Shown here: positions 1-7,613 of the stretch, one piece after another
Position numbering within the stretch: position 1 is the stretch's first letter
How the letters are laid out: every line of letters starts with the position of its first letter
Source of the DNA: JAJRAN01 sp963827135
GTDB taxonomy: Archaea > Thermoplasmatota > Thermoplasmata > Methanomassiliicoccales > UBA472
DNA length: 64,000 bases
Direction of reading: 5' to 3'
Assembly: GCA_963827135.1 (NCBI GenBank)
Contig: CAWGZX010000005.1
Span: 186,001-250,000, forward strand
Notes under the pieces: model-generated
What the model was told of the DNA's origin: nothing
Databases searched by the model: none
The model's input: only the letters and a program-made list of their open reading frames with translations
Translations under genes and position numbers: made by a program

Positions 1-70
1 TCCCGCCCTGCCGTGTCATTGCGAGTGTTTTCTTACCTAATAAGGATAATATTAACCTGTTAAGGATACA

Positions 71-80
71 ATTATAAATA
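71..80 (+). promoter_or_regulatory. TATA box of the first zinc-ribbon gene
   Basis: An AT-rich element attataaata is centred about 27 nt before the ATG at 102, with no Shine-Dalgarno motif between them. This spacing fits an archaeal promoter giving a leaderless mRNA. Confidence 0.5.
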
Positions 81-101
81 CCAGCTAGGTTCTTAGAACA
101 A

Positions 102-371
102 ATGGTGATCACTGTGCCTTGGAGCAGCTGGGAGACGGTCAAGCCGAAACCTATGTGCGAGAGATGCGGCTGGCAGGGGGAGAAGAGGGACCTTATCTGC
201 GAGGAGATCGAGCTCAAGGTGCCGGACGAGGTCTTCTCTGGCATCCATCATCTCTTTGGGACCACGCCTTCGCATTGCATCGAGTATCATTGCCCCATCT
301 GCCAGGAGAGGCTGGCAAGTGACCTGAGGTTCCACAAGCCCTTCTTCGATCAGGAGACCTTCGCAGACTGA
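102..371 (+). CDS. Small zinc-ribbon protein (paralog A)
   Basis: An 89-residue protein with two CxxC knuckles: CERC at residues 19-22, followed by the motif GWQG, and CPIC near residue 65. Four cysteines in this arrangement indicate a single structural zinc site. It shares the pattern C-x2-C-GW-x-G-x4-DL with the next gene, so the two are tandem paralogs. The start is supported by a TATA element about 27 nt upstream. No enzymatic domain is visible; the function is unknown, and nucleic-acid or protein binding is only a guess from the fold. Confidence 0.7.
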   Translation: MVITVPWSSWETVKPKPMCERCGWQGEKRDLICEEIELKVPDEVFSGIHHLFGTTPSHCIEYHCPICQERLASDLRFHKPFFDQETFAD

Positions 372-429
372 GGCGGCCGATGAAAGAAGGATTAAGCTTT
401 ATGCCGCCTTTAGTCGGACCTCGAAGCAG

Positions 430-624
430 ATGAAATGCTACAATTGCGGCTGGGAAGGAAAGGAGGAGGACCTGGTGGAAGGGCCGGGCAACCTCCAATT
501 CTATGACTACGTGGTGGCGAACAGCATGAAGATAGACGTGGCCCGATCCGACCACCGATGCCCCAAGTGCGACACCACGTTGAAGAGCCATCGCTTGATC
601 GGTGGCATGGTCTTCGACCAGTGA
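430..624 (+). CDS. Small zinc-ribbon protein (paralog B)
   Basis: A 64-residue protein with CYNC near the N-terminus, followed by GWEG, and CPKC near residue 45; the two knuckles make one predicted zinc site. Its N-terminal pattern and C-terminal VFDQ resemble the preceding gene, which supports local duplication and divergence. An AT-rich element (attaagcttta, about 391-401) lies about 30 nt upstream, so it probably has its own promoter. The function is unknown. Confidence 0.7.
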   Translation: MKCYNCGWEGKEEDLVEGPGNLQFYDYVVANSMKIDVARSDHRCPKCDTTLKSHRLIGGMVFDQ

Positions 625-728
625 TGCTCATTCTTGGGGCTAGAGCGATGGGAATAATTATGAAGTGACATATACGGAATCCTCGGGCTTGGCGAGGCTT
701 GGCCCGCGCTTATCATGGGAGGAACGAG

Positions 729-1226
729 ATGCGAGTTCACGCCGACCTAAGGCTCAAGGACGTCCCGGGACAGCTGGTAAGGGCCTTAGAGCCGATTTCG
801 ACCAGCGAAGGGAACATCGTGGGAGTGGTGCACCACCATGATGCGATGATCGGAGGGCGCATCACGGTCAACGTCACCTTCGAGGTCAAGTCGCAGAAGC
901 AGCTGGAGCGCATCCTCTCCGATTGGAAGGAGAGGGACGTGGACGTCGCCCGCCTGTCCTCGATGTTCGAGACCTTCGAGTTCGAGTACCTCATCGTTGG
1001 CGACATCCCCCCCGCCGAGCTTCGGGAGCTCACGGACGGGATCGAGTCGGTCGAGGACCTGGACTCGGTCGACATACGATATTCCGTCTCGCCGGCGACG
1101 GGCGAGAAGGCGGCCATGATCTTCGGCAAGGTCAAGCAGAAGAGCGCCATCAGCAGGGTGGAGGACTTCCTGCGCCAGAGGTCGATGCAGGCCGGGTTCC
1201 TGTTGATCAGTGGACTGGGGGATTGA
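729..1226 (+). CDS. ACT-domain protein, putative amino-acid-sensing partner of homoserine dehydrogenase
   Basis: A 165-residue protein whose first 75 residues form an ACT-like beta-alpha-beta unit with the pattern DVPGQLVRALEPIS. ACT domains bind amino acids and regulate biosynthetic enzymes. The ATG at 729 is chosen over an in-frame TTG at 699 because a GGGAGG ribosome-binding site sits 6 nt before it. The gene ends 2 nt before homoserine dehydrogenase, so the two are co-transcribed. A role as regulatory subunit or feedback sensor of that enzyme is inferred from this adjacency. Confidence 0.75.
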   Translation: MRVHADLRLKDVPGQLVRALEPISTSEGNIVGVVHHHDAMIGGRITVNVTFEVKSQKQLERILSDWKERDVDVARLSSMFETFEFEYLIVGDIPPAELRELTDGIESVEDLDSVDIRYSVSPATGEKAAMIFGKVKQKSAISRVEDFLRQRSMQAGFLLISGLGD

Positions 1227-1228
1227 GA

Positions 1229-2266
1229 ATGGACATCGTCATCGTCGGATTCGGAACGGTCGGACAAGGAGTGGCCGAGGCGTTGTCCAGGAAGTCCCCG
1301 GCACTGCAATCCGCCTTCAAGGAGAAGGTCAGGGTGGTGGGGGTCTTCGACAGCAAGTCCTACGACCTCTCGCCCAAGGGCCTCGACCCTCGGGAGATAG
1401 CGGCGCGCAAGCAGAAGCTGGGGAAGGTGGGACCTGAGCTGAACGGCAAGGGGATGCTGGAGATCCTGGAGGGCGTCAGGTACGACGTCATGGTCGAGGT
1501 CACGCCCACCAACATCAAGGACTCCGAGCCCGGCTTCAGCAACATGATGTCCGCCCTGTCCTCGGGAAGGGACGTGGTCACGGCCAACAAGGGTCCGTTG
1601 GCGCTCAAGTTCAAGGAGCTTGCCATGGCCGCCGAGAAGAACAAGGCCCGCCTCCGCTTCGAAGCCTCGGTCGGAGGCGCGACCCCGGTCATCAACCTCT
1701 CCCGCGAGATCCTGATGGGGGAACGCATCCTCTCCATACGGGGCATTGTGAACGGGACCTGCAACTTCATCCTCAACCGCATGAAGGACGAGGGGCTGCC
1801 CTTTGACCAGGCGCTAAGGGAGGCGCAGGAGATGGGATATGCCGAACGCGACCCTTCCTACGACATCGACGGCATCGACTCCGCAGCCAAGGCAGCGATC
1901 CTGGCCAATGCCATCTTCCATAGGGACGTCACCTTCCACGACGTCCGGCGCACTGGCATCAGGGGAGTGTCCCTGGAGGCGGTGGAGCTGGCAGCGGATG
2001 AGAGGAAGGTGGTGCGCCTGGTGGCCGAGGTATCCGAGGCCAGGCTGGAGGTCTCTCCCCGGCTGGTTCCCATAGGCCATCCCTTGGCCATCGGCGGGAC
2101 GCTCAACATCTTCCAGATCATGACCGACCTGGCCGGGGACATCACCGTGGCCGGGCATGGGGCGGGCAAGATGGAGACGGCATCGGCCGTCCTCAGCGAC
2201 CTGGTGGCCCTGATGAAGGAGGACTGCGCCTCGCGCAGGTCAGAAAGACGAGGAAACAGGCTTTAA
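1229..2266 (+). CDS. hom: Homoserine dehydrogenase
   Basis: A 345-residue enzyme that reduces aspartate semialdehyde to homoserine with NAD(P)H, feeding threonine and methionine synthesis. The N-terminus has the Rossmann motif GFGTVGQG (residues 7-14). The middle has TANKGPLA, and the signature NGTCNFIL near residue 174 is typical of the catalytic domain. The length matches the short family form that lacks a C-terminal ACT domain; the separate ACT gene just upstream may supply that function. The open frame extends further 5', but the ATG at 1229 fits the dinucleotide fold and the end of the previous gene. Confidence 0.93.
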   Translation: MDIVIVGFGTVGQGVAEALSRKSPALQSAFKEKVRVVGVFDSKSYDLSPKGLDPREIAARKQKLGKVGPELNGKGMLEILEGVRYDVMVEVTPTNIKDSEPGFSNMMSALSSGRDVVTANKGPLALKFKELAMAAEKNKARLRFEASVGGATPVINLSREILMGERILSIRGIVNGTCNFILNRMKDEGLPFDQALREAQEMGYAERDPSYDIDGIDSAAKAAILANAIFHRDVTFHDVRRTGIRGVSLEAVELAADERKVVRLVAEVSEARLEVSPRLVPIGHPLAIGGTLNIFQIMTDLAGDITVAGHGAGKMETASAVLSDLVALMKEDCASRRSERRGNRL

Positions 2267-2269
2267 ATA
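2262..2269 (+). promoter_or_regulatory. TATA box before citramalate synthase
   Basis: The sequence tttaaata overlaps the stop codon of homoserine dehydrogenase. It predicts transcription starting near 2290, upstream of the citramalate synthase coding region. Confidence 0.45.
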
Positions 2270-2355
2270 TGAGCCTAGTGCTACGCCATGCCACGGCAGG
2301 TTGAGGCCAATGGCAAATAAATCATCAAGAAGGGATTTATTTATTAGTCGATCGA

Positions 2356-3915
2356 GTTAACCTTTACGACACGACCTTGAGGGACGGGGCGCAGACCGAG
2401 GGCGTCTCCTTCTCCCCTGAGGACAAACTGGATATTCTGGCGCGCTTGGACGCATTCGGCATGGATTTCGTAGAGGGGGGGTTCCCCTCCTCCAATCCCA
2501 AGGACAAGGCGTTCTTCAAGGCGGCGCAGAAGCTGGAGCTGTCGAACGTCAAGCTCGTGCCCTTCGGATCCACGCGCAAGACCTCGATCAGGGCGGCCCA
2601 GGACGCCGCCATGCGATCCCTGGTCGAATCGGACACCGAGTACGTATGCGTGTTCGGCAAGACCTGGGACCTCCACGCCGAGCGTGCGCTGGGCGTCTCG
2701 TTGAAGGAGAACCTGGAGATAATCGAGGACACCGTCTCCTACCTCGCATCCAAGGGGAGGAGGGTCATCTTCGACGCAGAACATTTCTTCGACGGCTGGA
2801 AAGCCAATCACGATTACGCCATGAGGGCGCTATCCATCGCCGAGGGGGCAGGCGCTGAGTACCTGGTGCTCTGCGACACCAATGGAGGGCGGCTCCCCAG
2901 CGAGGTCACTAAGGCGGTGCGAGAGGTGCGCCGGTCCTCAAAGGCCATGGTCGGGGTGCACGCTCACAACGATGCTGAGCTGGCGGTGGCGAACTCCTTG
3001 GCCGCGGTAGAAGCGGGCGCGAGCATGGTGCAGGGAACGATCAACGGCCTGGGCGAGAGGTGCGGCAACGCCAACCTCTGCTCCATCATACCCGCCCTCG
3101 TGCTCAAGATGGGCAAGAGGACAGGCGTCAAGGACCTATCGACGCTCACCGCGACCGCCTCGTTCGTGGGCGAGGTCGCCAACATCCTACCGGAACAGAA
3201 CCTCCCTTATGTGGGGAAGAGCGCCTTCGCGCATAAGGGGGGGGTGCACGTAAGCGCGGTCCTGAAGGACCCTCGTACCTACGAGCACATCCCGCCCGAG
3301 AGCGTGGGGAATTCGCGACGCATCCTGGTCTCTGAGCTATCCGGCACATCCAACATCCTGGCCAAGGCCAAGGAGCTGGGCATCGAGGAGGAGAAGGACA
3401 AGGGCAGGTCCATCCTGGAGAAGCTCAAGGAGATGGAGTCCAAGGGCTACCAGTTCGAGGCCGCCGAGGCCTCCTTCGAGCTGCTCGTTCGCCGTCTGAG
3501 GGGCGAGAGGTTCGAGCCGTTCAAGCTGGAAGGCTTCCGTATCTTCGTCGACGTGTCCGGGGACATCATGAGGTCCGAGGCCTCGGTGAAGGTGGTCGAC
3601 CCCAACGGGCTGGTGGAGCACACCGCCTCGGACGGGAACGGTCCTGTAAATGCCTTGGACAAGGCTTTGAGGAAGGCGCTGGAGCGCTTCTATCCCGAGA
3701 TCAAGCACATCCGCCTCATCGATTACAAGGTCAGGGTCATCGATGCCAAGGAGGCCACCGCGGCCAACGTGCGCGTTCTCATCCGCTCCACCGACGGCGT
3801 GATGACCTGGACCACGGTCGGGGTCTCGGAGAACATCATCGAGGCCAGCTTGCTGGCGCTGATCGATTCGTTGGAGTACAAGCTGCTCAAGTCCCTGAAC
3901 GGCAAGGGCAAGTAG
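2356..3915 (+). CDS. cimA: (R)-citramalate synthase / 2-isopropylmalate synthase family
   Basis: A DRE-TIM metallolyase that condenses acetyl-CoA with a 2-oxo acid. The N-terminal motif DTTLRDGAQTEG binds metal and substrate, HAHNDAELA supplies metal ligands, and a GERCGN motif follows. The C-terminal ~130 residues form a LeuA-type regulatory dimer domain (INVD-like FVDVSGD... region). The Q in RDGAQ and the length of about 520 residues favour citramalate synthase, which makes a precursor of isoleucine. The start is unresolved: no ATG, GTG or TTG precedes DTTLRDG in frame within the open stretch, and the in-frame TTG at 2377 would cut through this catalytic motif. An ATG at 2310 in another frame would join if one base in the T-rich run 2336-2346 were absent. 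Confidence 0.88.
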   Translation, partial: VNLYDTTLRDGAQTEGVSFSPEDKLDILARLDAFGMDFVEGGFPSSNPKDKAFFKAAQKLELSNVKLVPFGSTRKTSIRAAQDAAMRSLVESDTEYVCVFGKTWDLHAERALGVSLKENLEIIEDTVSYLASKGRRVIFDAEHFFDGWKANHDYAMRALSIAEGAGAEYLVLCDTNGGRLPSEVTKAVREVRRSSKAMVGVHAHNDAELAVANSLAAVEAGASMVQGTINGLGERCGNANLCSIIPALVLKMGKRTGVKDLSTLTATASFVGEVANILPEQNLPYVGKSAFAHKGGVHVSAVLKDPRTYEHIPPESVGNSRRILVSELSGTSNILAKAKELGIEEEKDKGRSILEKLKEMESKGYQFEAAEASFELLVRRLRGERFEPFKLEGFRIFVDVSGDIMRSEASVKVVDPNGLVEHTASDGNGPVNALDKALRKALERFYPEIKHIRLIDYKVRVIDAKEATAANVRVLIRSTDGVMTWTTVGVSENIIEASLLALIDSLEYKLLKSLNGKGK

Positions 3916-3947
3916 TCGAGTCGACGTTCTAGGGGAGGGTCGAGGCG

Positions 3948-4889
3948 ATGAGCTACTCGGTAAGGCTGATATCCCCGGAGGAAAAGGACGCGCTCGCAAC
4001 CAGGTACGCAGGCCGCATCCTCTTCATGCGCAAGTCCGAGATCTACGGATGCTGCATCAAGCTCCTCACTGACCAGGACCTGGTCCGGAGGACCTGGGAG
4101 GACAACTTCTATGCCATGGCCGAGAACGTGCGCTCGCACGGTCGCCTGGTGGTGTTGGACGACGCTTCGATGCCCCCGGGCGTGCTTTACGACCCCCTGT
4201 CGCGCACCGCCTTCATGTTCAACATCCATTACTACGGCTTCGTGAAGAGCGCCGCCCTGGCCATCGCAGGGGACGTCCTGGAGGATGCGCACGGCATCTA
4301 CTCTGTCCACGGGGCGGCCATCGACGTGGCCGGGAAGGGCATCGCGCTGATCGCACCTTCCAAGACCGGCAAGACCACTCATTCGTGGGGATTGTTGAGG
4401 CATCCCGAGGCAAGGCTGGTAACGGATGACTGGTTCTTCGTCCGCCTCTCGGAGAAGAGGCACCTCGCCTTCGCTTCGGAGAAGAACTGCTACGTCGAGG
4501 GGGACATCGGCGGCATCTGGAAGGAGTTCCAGCCTCTGGTCGATAAATCCTCCTTCGATGGCGATGAGAGGGCGATAATGAACGTCAGGTGGATCGTAGG
4601 GGCCACCGGGGTCGTGCCCATGACCTCCTTGCATCACGTATTGCTGCTGAAGAGGGACAGGGAGGACGCGAGAGTGGTCAGGGACATCGGGGCGGAGGAG
4701 GCGCTCGCCTACCTGGAAGCGAACGATTTCTGCAACCCCCATCAATTGGTAAGGGGGGAGAGGAAGATGGGGCTCAGGTCCGACTTCTTCCGCAGGCTCC
4801 TGGACCGCACCGAGGTGCATATGGTCAACACCATCCTCCCTCCTCAGGACACGCAGAGGGAAATTCAAAGGGCCCTGGGCTTGATCTGA
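3948..4889 (+). CDS. HPr kinase/PEPCK-like P-loop protein
   Basis: A 313-residue protein with HGAAIDVAGKG (about 121-131), a Walker A loop APSKTGKTT (136-144) and an acidic TDD triad (159-161). This order (HG, P-loop, DD) is that of the HPr kinase/phosphorylase and PEP carboxykinase fold. The N-terminal 110 residues and C-terminal 100 residues match nothing I recognise. No HPr or PTS gene is in the window, so the substrate is probably different. It lies 33 nt after citramalate synthase and 47 nt before the CARF-like gene, in the same direction, and may belong to that unit. The kinase assignment is by fold only. Confidence 0.65.
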   Translation: MSYSVRLISPEEKDALATRYAGRILFMRKSEIYGCCIKLLTDQDLVRRTWEDNFYAMAENVRSHGRLVVLDDASMPPGVLYDPLSRTAFMFNIHYYGFVKSAALAIAGDVLEDAHGIYSVHGAAIDVAGKGIALIAPSKTGKTTHSWGLLRHPEARLVTDDWFFVRLSEKRHLAFASEKNCYVEGDIGGIWKEFQPLVDKSSFDGDERAIMNVRWIVGATGVVPMTSLHHVLLLKRDREDARVVRDIGAEEALAYLEANDFCNPHQLVRGERKMGLRSDFFRRLLDRTEVHMVNTILPPQDTQREIQRALGLI

Positions 4890-4936
4890 AGGGCATAGCT
4901 TGAATAGGGCTTTGGACGAATCCATAGGAGGATGTC

Positions 4937-5434
4937 ATGCGAGTTCTCATCACCATGATGGGCCGGAGCACCTGGGGACTATTCAATTCGATCTGGGCCT
5001 CGATCAGGGTCTGGCAATACCTACCGGATAGGGCTTACATCCTCACGGCCAATTGCGATAGACAGCAGGCGGAGCACGCCTCCAAGATGCTTCATATACT
5101 TCTCACGGAGCACGGCTCCAAAGGAGAGGTAATCATCCAGACCGTATCGGCAGAGCAGATCGGGGAGATAGCCATGGTCGTGAAGGACATCACGTCCAAG
5201 GAGAAAGGGGACGGCAACCTGGTGGCATTGGACGTCACCCCGGGGAAGAAGGCGACGGTCCTGGGCTCGGTCCTCTCCGGGATGGCCAGGAACGATTTCG
5301 ACCACATCTTCTACTTGTACATAGAGACCTTGAAGAACGCCGATCACCCCTTCTTGGAGATCCCCTTGGGGGTCCAGCACCCCCATGACATTCTGGCCGA
5401 AGTGAGGCCTCAGCCCAAGGGCAAGGGGGGATGA
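4937..5434 (+). CDS. CARF-like ligand-sensing protein
   Basis: A 165-residue single-domain protein with a Rossmann-like pattern. The first strand ends in MGRSTWGLFNSI (8-19), and a later strand carries LDVTPGKKA (98-106) followed by a helix and the strand HIFYLYI. The two loops, one after strand 1 and the D-x-T-x-G-x-K loop, resemble the ligand-binding motifs of CARF domains, which bind cyclic oligoadenylates in type III CRISPR signalling. An AGGAGG site is 5 nt before the ATG. The gene ends 1 nt before a PIN nuclease gene. The CARF assignment is from motif pattern only; an ancestral Rossmann regulator is the alternative. Confidence 0.55.
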   Translation: MRVLITMMGRSTWGLFNSIWASIRVWQYLPDRAYILTANCDRQQAEHASKMLHILLTEHGSKGEVIIQTVSAEQIGEIAMVVKDITSKEKGDGNLVALDVTPGKKATVLGSVLSGMARNDFDHIFYLYIETLKNADHPFLEIPLGVQHPHDILAEVRPQPKGKGG

Positions 5435-5435
5435 G

Positions 5436-6548
5436 ATGGAGCTGGTCGCCGAGAAGGCATTCATCACGACCGTCCTCAATGAGGGCGTTCTCCATGATCG
5501 GACTTCGGTATCGGTCAGTTCTCCCCTCCTCGGGCTGGACCTCCTGGGCCTCGACCTTTCTGGTAGCGGTAAGGTCTCGTTCCTTACCAGGGAGGCGGAC
5601 TACACGAATGCCTACTCATCGGTGCAGGCCAAGCTCTCCGATCCCTTGGACAAGGAGGTGCCGACCTTCTCCGACTACCGTGAGGCGCTCCATGCCTCTC
5701 TCCTCCTCCCTCCAGAGAACATGCCGGAGCTGATCAGGGAGATAGAAGCGATGGAAAAGCGGAGGAAGGAGCCTTCGCGGTACCCCAAGCAGCCTTGCCT
5801 GGCATTGGACACCAATCTAGCCTATAAGCGACTGCTCTCCCGGCTCAGCCTTTCTGGCGACACCTGCGGAGCGAAGGACTTCGACCCGAGCCGGGTCCAA
5901 GTGCTCGTAGCTAACCTGGTCGAGAGGGAGGTATCCGAGAGGGTCCGGAGAAAATACACGCCCCAGGAGATCGCCATCTTGCGCAGGGCATTCGCTTCCC
6001 CGCAGCTCCTGGATGACATGACCAATTGCCTCCACAAGGACGGCCGAAGGGCCATGAACGCCCTTGCCGAGCTCACCTCCATCAGGTCCAAATACAGCGT
6101 CTGGGACGTGCAAGGGGGAGAATGGAGCCAGGACAAGGAGGCCAGGGACGCCGAGATATTGAACGCGCTGGCTCAGCATGCTAGGGTTGAGAACATCGAT
6201 ATCCTCTACCTATCGACCGATGACAAGGCTAGCGCAGCCGCGATGACCGCCAAAGTCCCCATACTTATCCTCAGATACCCCAACTACGTGCCGGTAACGG
6301 TTGCCTATGACCCTTGGCTGGTGCCCGAGCTCATTTTTGAGCTAGCTATCGCCTTTGGGGTCGTCACATTGAAGGGGCTCGGTGTTAGGATTATGGGAGA
6401 TTGGGCGGGTAAGACCGCGGACGATTTCAAGGCCGAGAGGGTCAAGGTGGTTGGGGAGAGCAACTCTTCCCTAACGCAAGTACTGGAAAGGGATGCTCGC
6501 ATCCTCGCCCGGTTGAGAAAGGAGACCGACCTCTCCGGCATAAGATGA
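5436..6548 (+). CDS. PIN-domain ribonuclease, partner of the CARF-like protein
   Basis: A 370-residue protein with a central PIN domain, predicted to be a metal-dependent RNase. The expected acidic residues appear in order: D125 in LDTNLAY, E163/E165 in LVEREVSER, D238 in ARDAEIL, and D262/D263 in YLSTDDKAS. The N-terminal ~115 residues and the C-terminal ~80 residues, partly hydrophobic, are not recognised. It begins 1 nt after the CARF-like stop codon, so translation is probably coupled. Most PIN toxins are about 130 residues; this long form is more like a ligand-controlled effector. Activation by the neighbour is inference. Confidence 0.65.
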   Translation: MELVAEKAFITTVLNEGVLHDRTSVSVSSPLLGLDLLGLDLSGSGKVSFLTREADYTNAYSSVQAKLSDPLDKEVPTFSDYREALHASLLLPPENMPELIREIEAMEKRRKEPSRYPKQPCLALDTNLAYKRLLSRLSLSGDTCGAKDFDPSRVQVLVANLVEREVSERVRRKYTPQEIAILRRAFASPQLLDDMTNCLHKDGRRAMNALAELTSIRSKYSVWDVQGGEWSQDKEARDAEILNALAQHARVENIDILYLSTDDKASAAAMTAKVPILILRYPNYVPVTVAYDPWLVPELIFELAIAFGVVTLKGLGVRIMGDWAGKTADDFKAERVKVVGESNSSLTQVLERDARILARLRKETDLSGIR

Positions 6549-6650
6549 TCGCAAGAATCTGAAATGAAAGGCGAGGAGCCCCCGTAAAACTCGTAAATGG
6601 TGGGGAAGTTGGAGAAGGTCCACGGGGACTCCCCAAATTCATCAATGCGG

Positions 6651-6683
6651 TAAGGGTTTAAAAAACCTTTTGAAAAACCCTTA
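6651..6683. repeat. Inverted repeat in the gap after the PIN gene
   Basis: A perfect 9-bp inverted repeat, taagggttt (6651-6659) and aaaccctta (6675-6683), with a 15-nt AT-rich spacer. Just upstream is a small GGGG-act-CCCC hairpin (about 6624-6634). It lies about 100 nt after the PIN stop and 110 nt before the next start, so it could be a terminator-like hairpin or a protein site. Confidence 0.4.
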
Positions 6684-6792
6684 ACCGGGGTAAACCAGCC
6701 ACATTTTTTGAGTAATAATGGAATCAATGAGTTACGATTGGAATTGTCATTATCCCGTCCAAAATATTGGATGATCTGAAGAATTTTACTTA

Positions 6793-7314
6793 ATGGGTGC
6801 CCAGGAGACTATAAATGATTTGGATACGTTATCACCATACGGGCGAGGGTATACATTGGAGAGTTCTGAAGCAGAGACCGACACCTCGAAACCTCCGAAG
6901 AAGGCACGCGCCAAGGGAAGGAGGAGAACCATCGTCATAGTCGCAGTACTGTTAATTGTAGTGATGGTTGTTCTCGTGGTCCTCCTTAACGGCAATAACA
7001 ACACGGCACCGAAGCCGGAATTTGAGATTATTAATCATAGCGCCTTCGCGGAGGATAATTCGACGGATGGTTTCAATGCCACCGTTACCTTCACCGTGAA
7101 CAACACCGGGACCACACCTGGGAATGCGACGATCATCTTCAAGGTCATAAACGGAAAGTATACGTGGGCTGGCGCCCAGATATTCTATCTTGAGCCTGGT
7201 CAGTCAGTATACTCATACAAGAAGCACATACCAGTGACCGGTAATGCAGATGACGATTGGCAATACCAATGCTTCATCAACGGAGAGAAGGCGGTCAAGT
7301 ATCCTCATGATTGA
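6793..7314 (+). CDS. Single-pass membrane protein with an extracellular Ig-like domain
   Basis: A 173-residue protein. Residues 1-45 are polar with a basic KKARAKGRRR cluster, and residues about 49-69 are a single transmembrane helix rich in Val and Leu. After it comes a 100-residue beta-rich region with an NNTGTTPGNATI pattern like the FxLYD/DUF4352 group of exported Ig-like domains. The positive-inside rule puts the C-terminus outside. Its local sequence is more AT-rich than the flanking operons. The function is unknown. Confidence 0.6.
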   Translation: MGAQETINDLDTLSPYGRGYTLESSEAETDTSKPPKKARAKGRRRTIVIVAVLLIVVMVVLVVLLNGNNNTAPKPEFEIINHSAFAEDNSTDGFNATVTFTVNNTGTTPGNATIIFKVINGKYTWAGAQIFYLEPGQSVYSYKKHIPVTGNADDDWQYQCFINGEKAVKYPHD

Positions 7315-7476
7315 AGCGATTCATAGTTGCCCCTTAACTTTCATTAATTCCAGTAACCGCTTAGGAATGAGAGATAAGCGAACGCTTTCCCCTTTTTCTC
7401 TAAACAACTAACCAAATTCAACAGCTCATAATGCCGGCTAACCGGCTAGATAGCGTTTAGTATTGGTATTTCGCGC

Positions 7477-7536
7477 GAGAATGACCCAATTCCTAGCGAA
7501 ATAAGCACTTTCAGTCATTCTCATTTGTTATTTATA
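7477..7536 (+). promoter_or_regulatory. Inverted repeat and TATA box upstream of the P-type ATPase
   Basis: A perfect 9-bp inverted repeat, gagaatgac (7477-7485) and gtcattctc (7514-7522), ends 2 nt before the TATA-like stretch ttgttatttatac (7524-7536). The gap 7315-7613 also holds a GCCGG-CTAA-CCGGC hairpin (7434-7447) and a T-rich run near 7390-7401 that may end the previous transcript. The repeat next to the TATA element is a candidate operator for metal-responsive control of the ATPase. Confidence 0.4.
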
Positions 7537-7613
7537 CAGAATCACACCTCCCCCGAGGCTAAAAGGTATCGGACGAGAACGCGAAGACACGCTCCCTCCA
7601 TCGAGATGAGCTG

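Noticed and set aside
923..1228. An N-terminal extension of homoserine dehydrogenase
   Set aside because: The extension overlaps the ACT-domain gene in another frame and reads as Arg/Gly-rich low-complexity sequence; the dinucleotide motif begins right after the ATG at 1229.
3723..4925. A long minus-strand frame opposite the HPr-kinase-like gene
   Set aside because: It is antisense to two well-supported genes and has no recognisable domain; long mirror frames are expected in GC-rich DNA.
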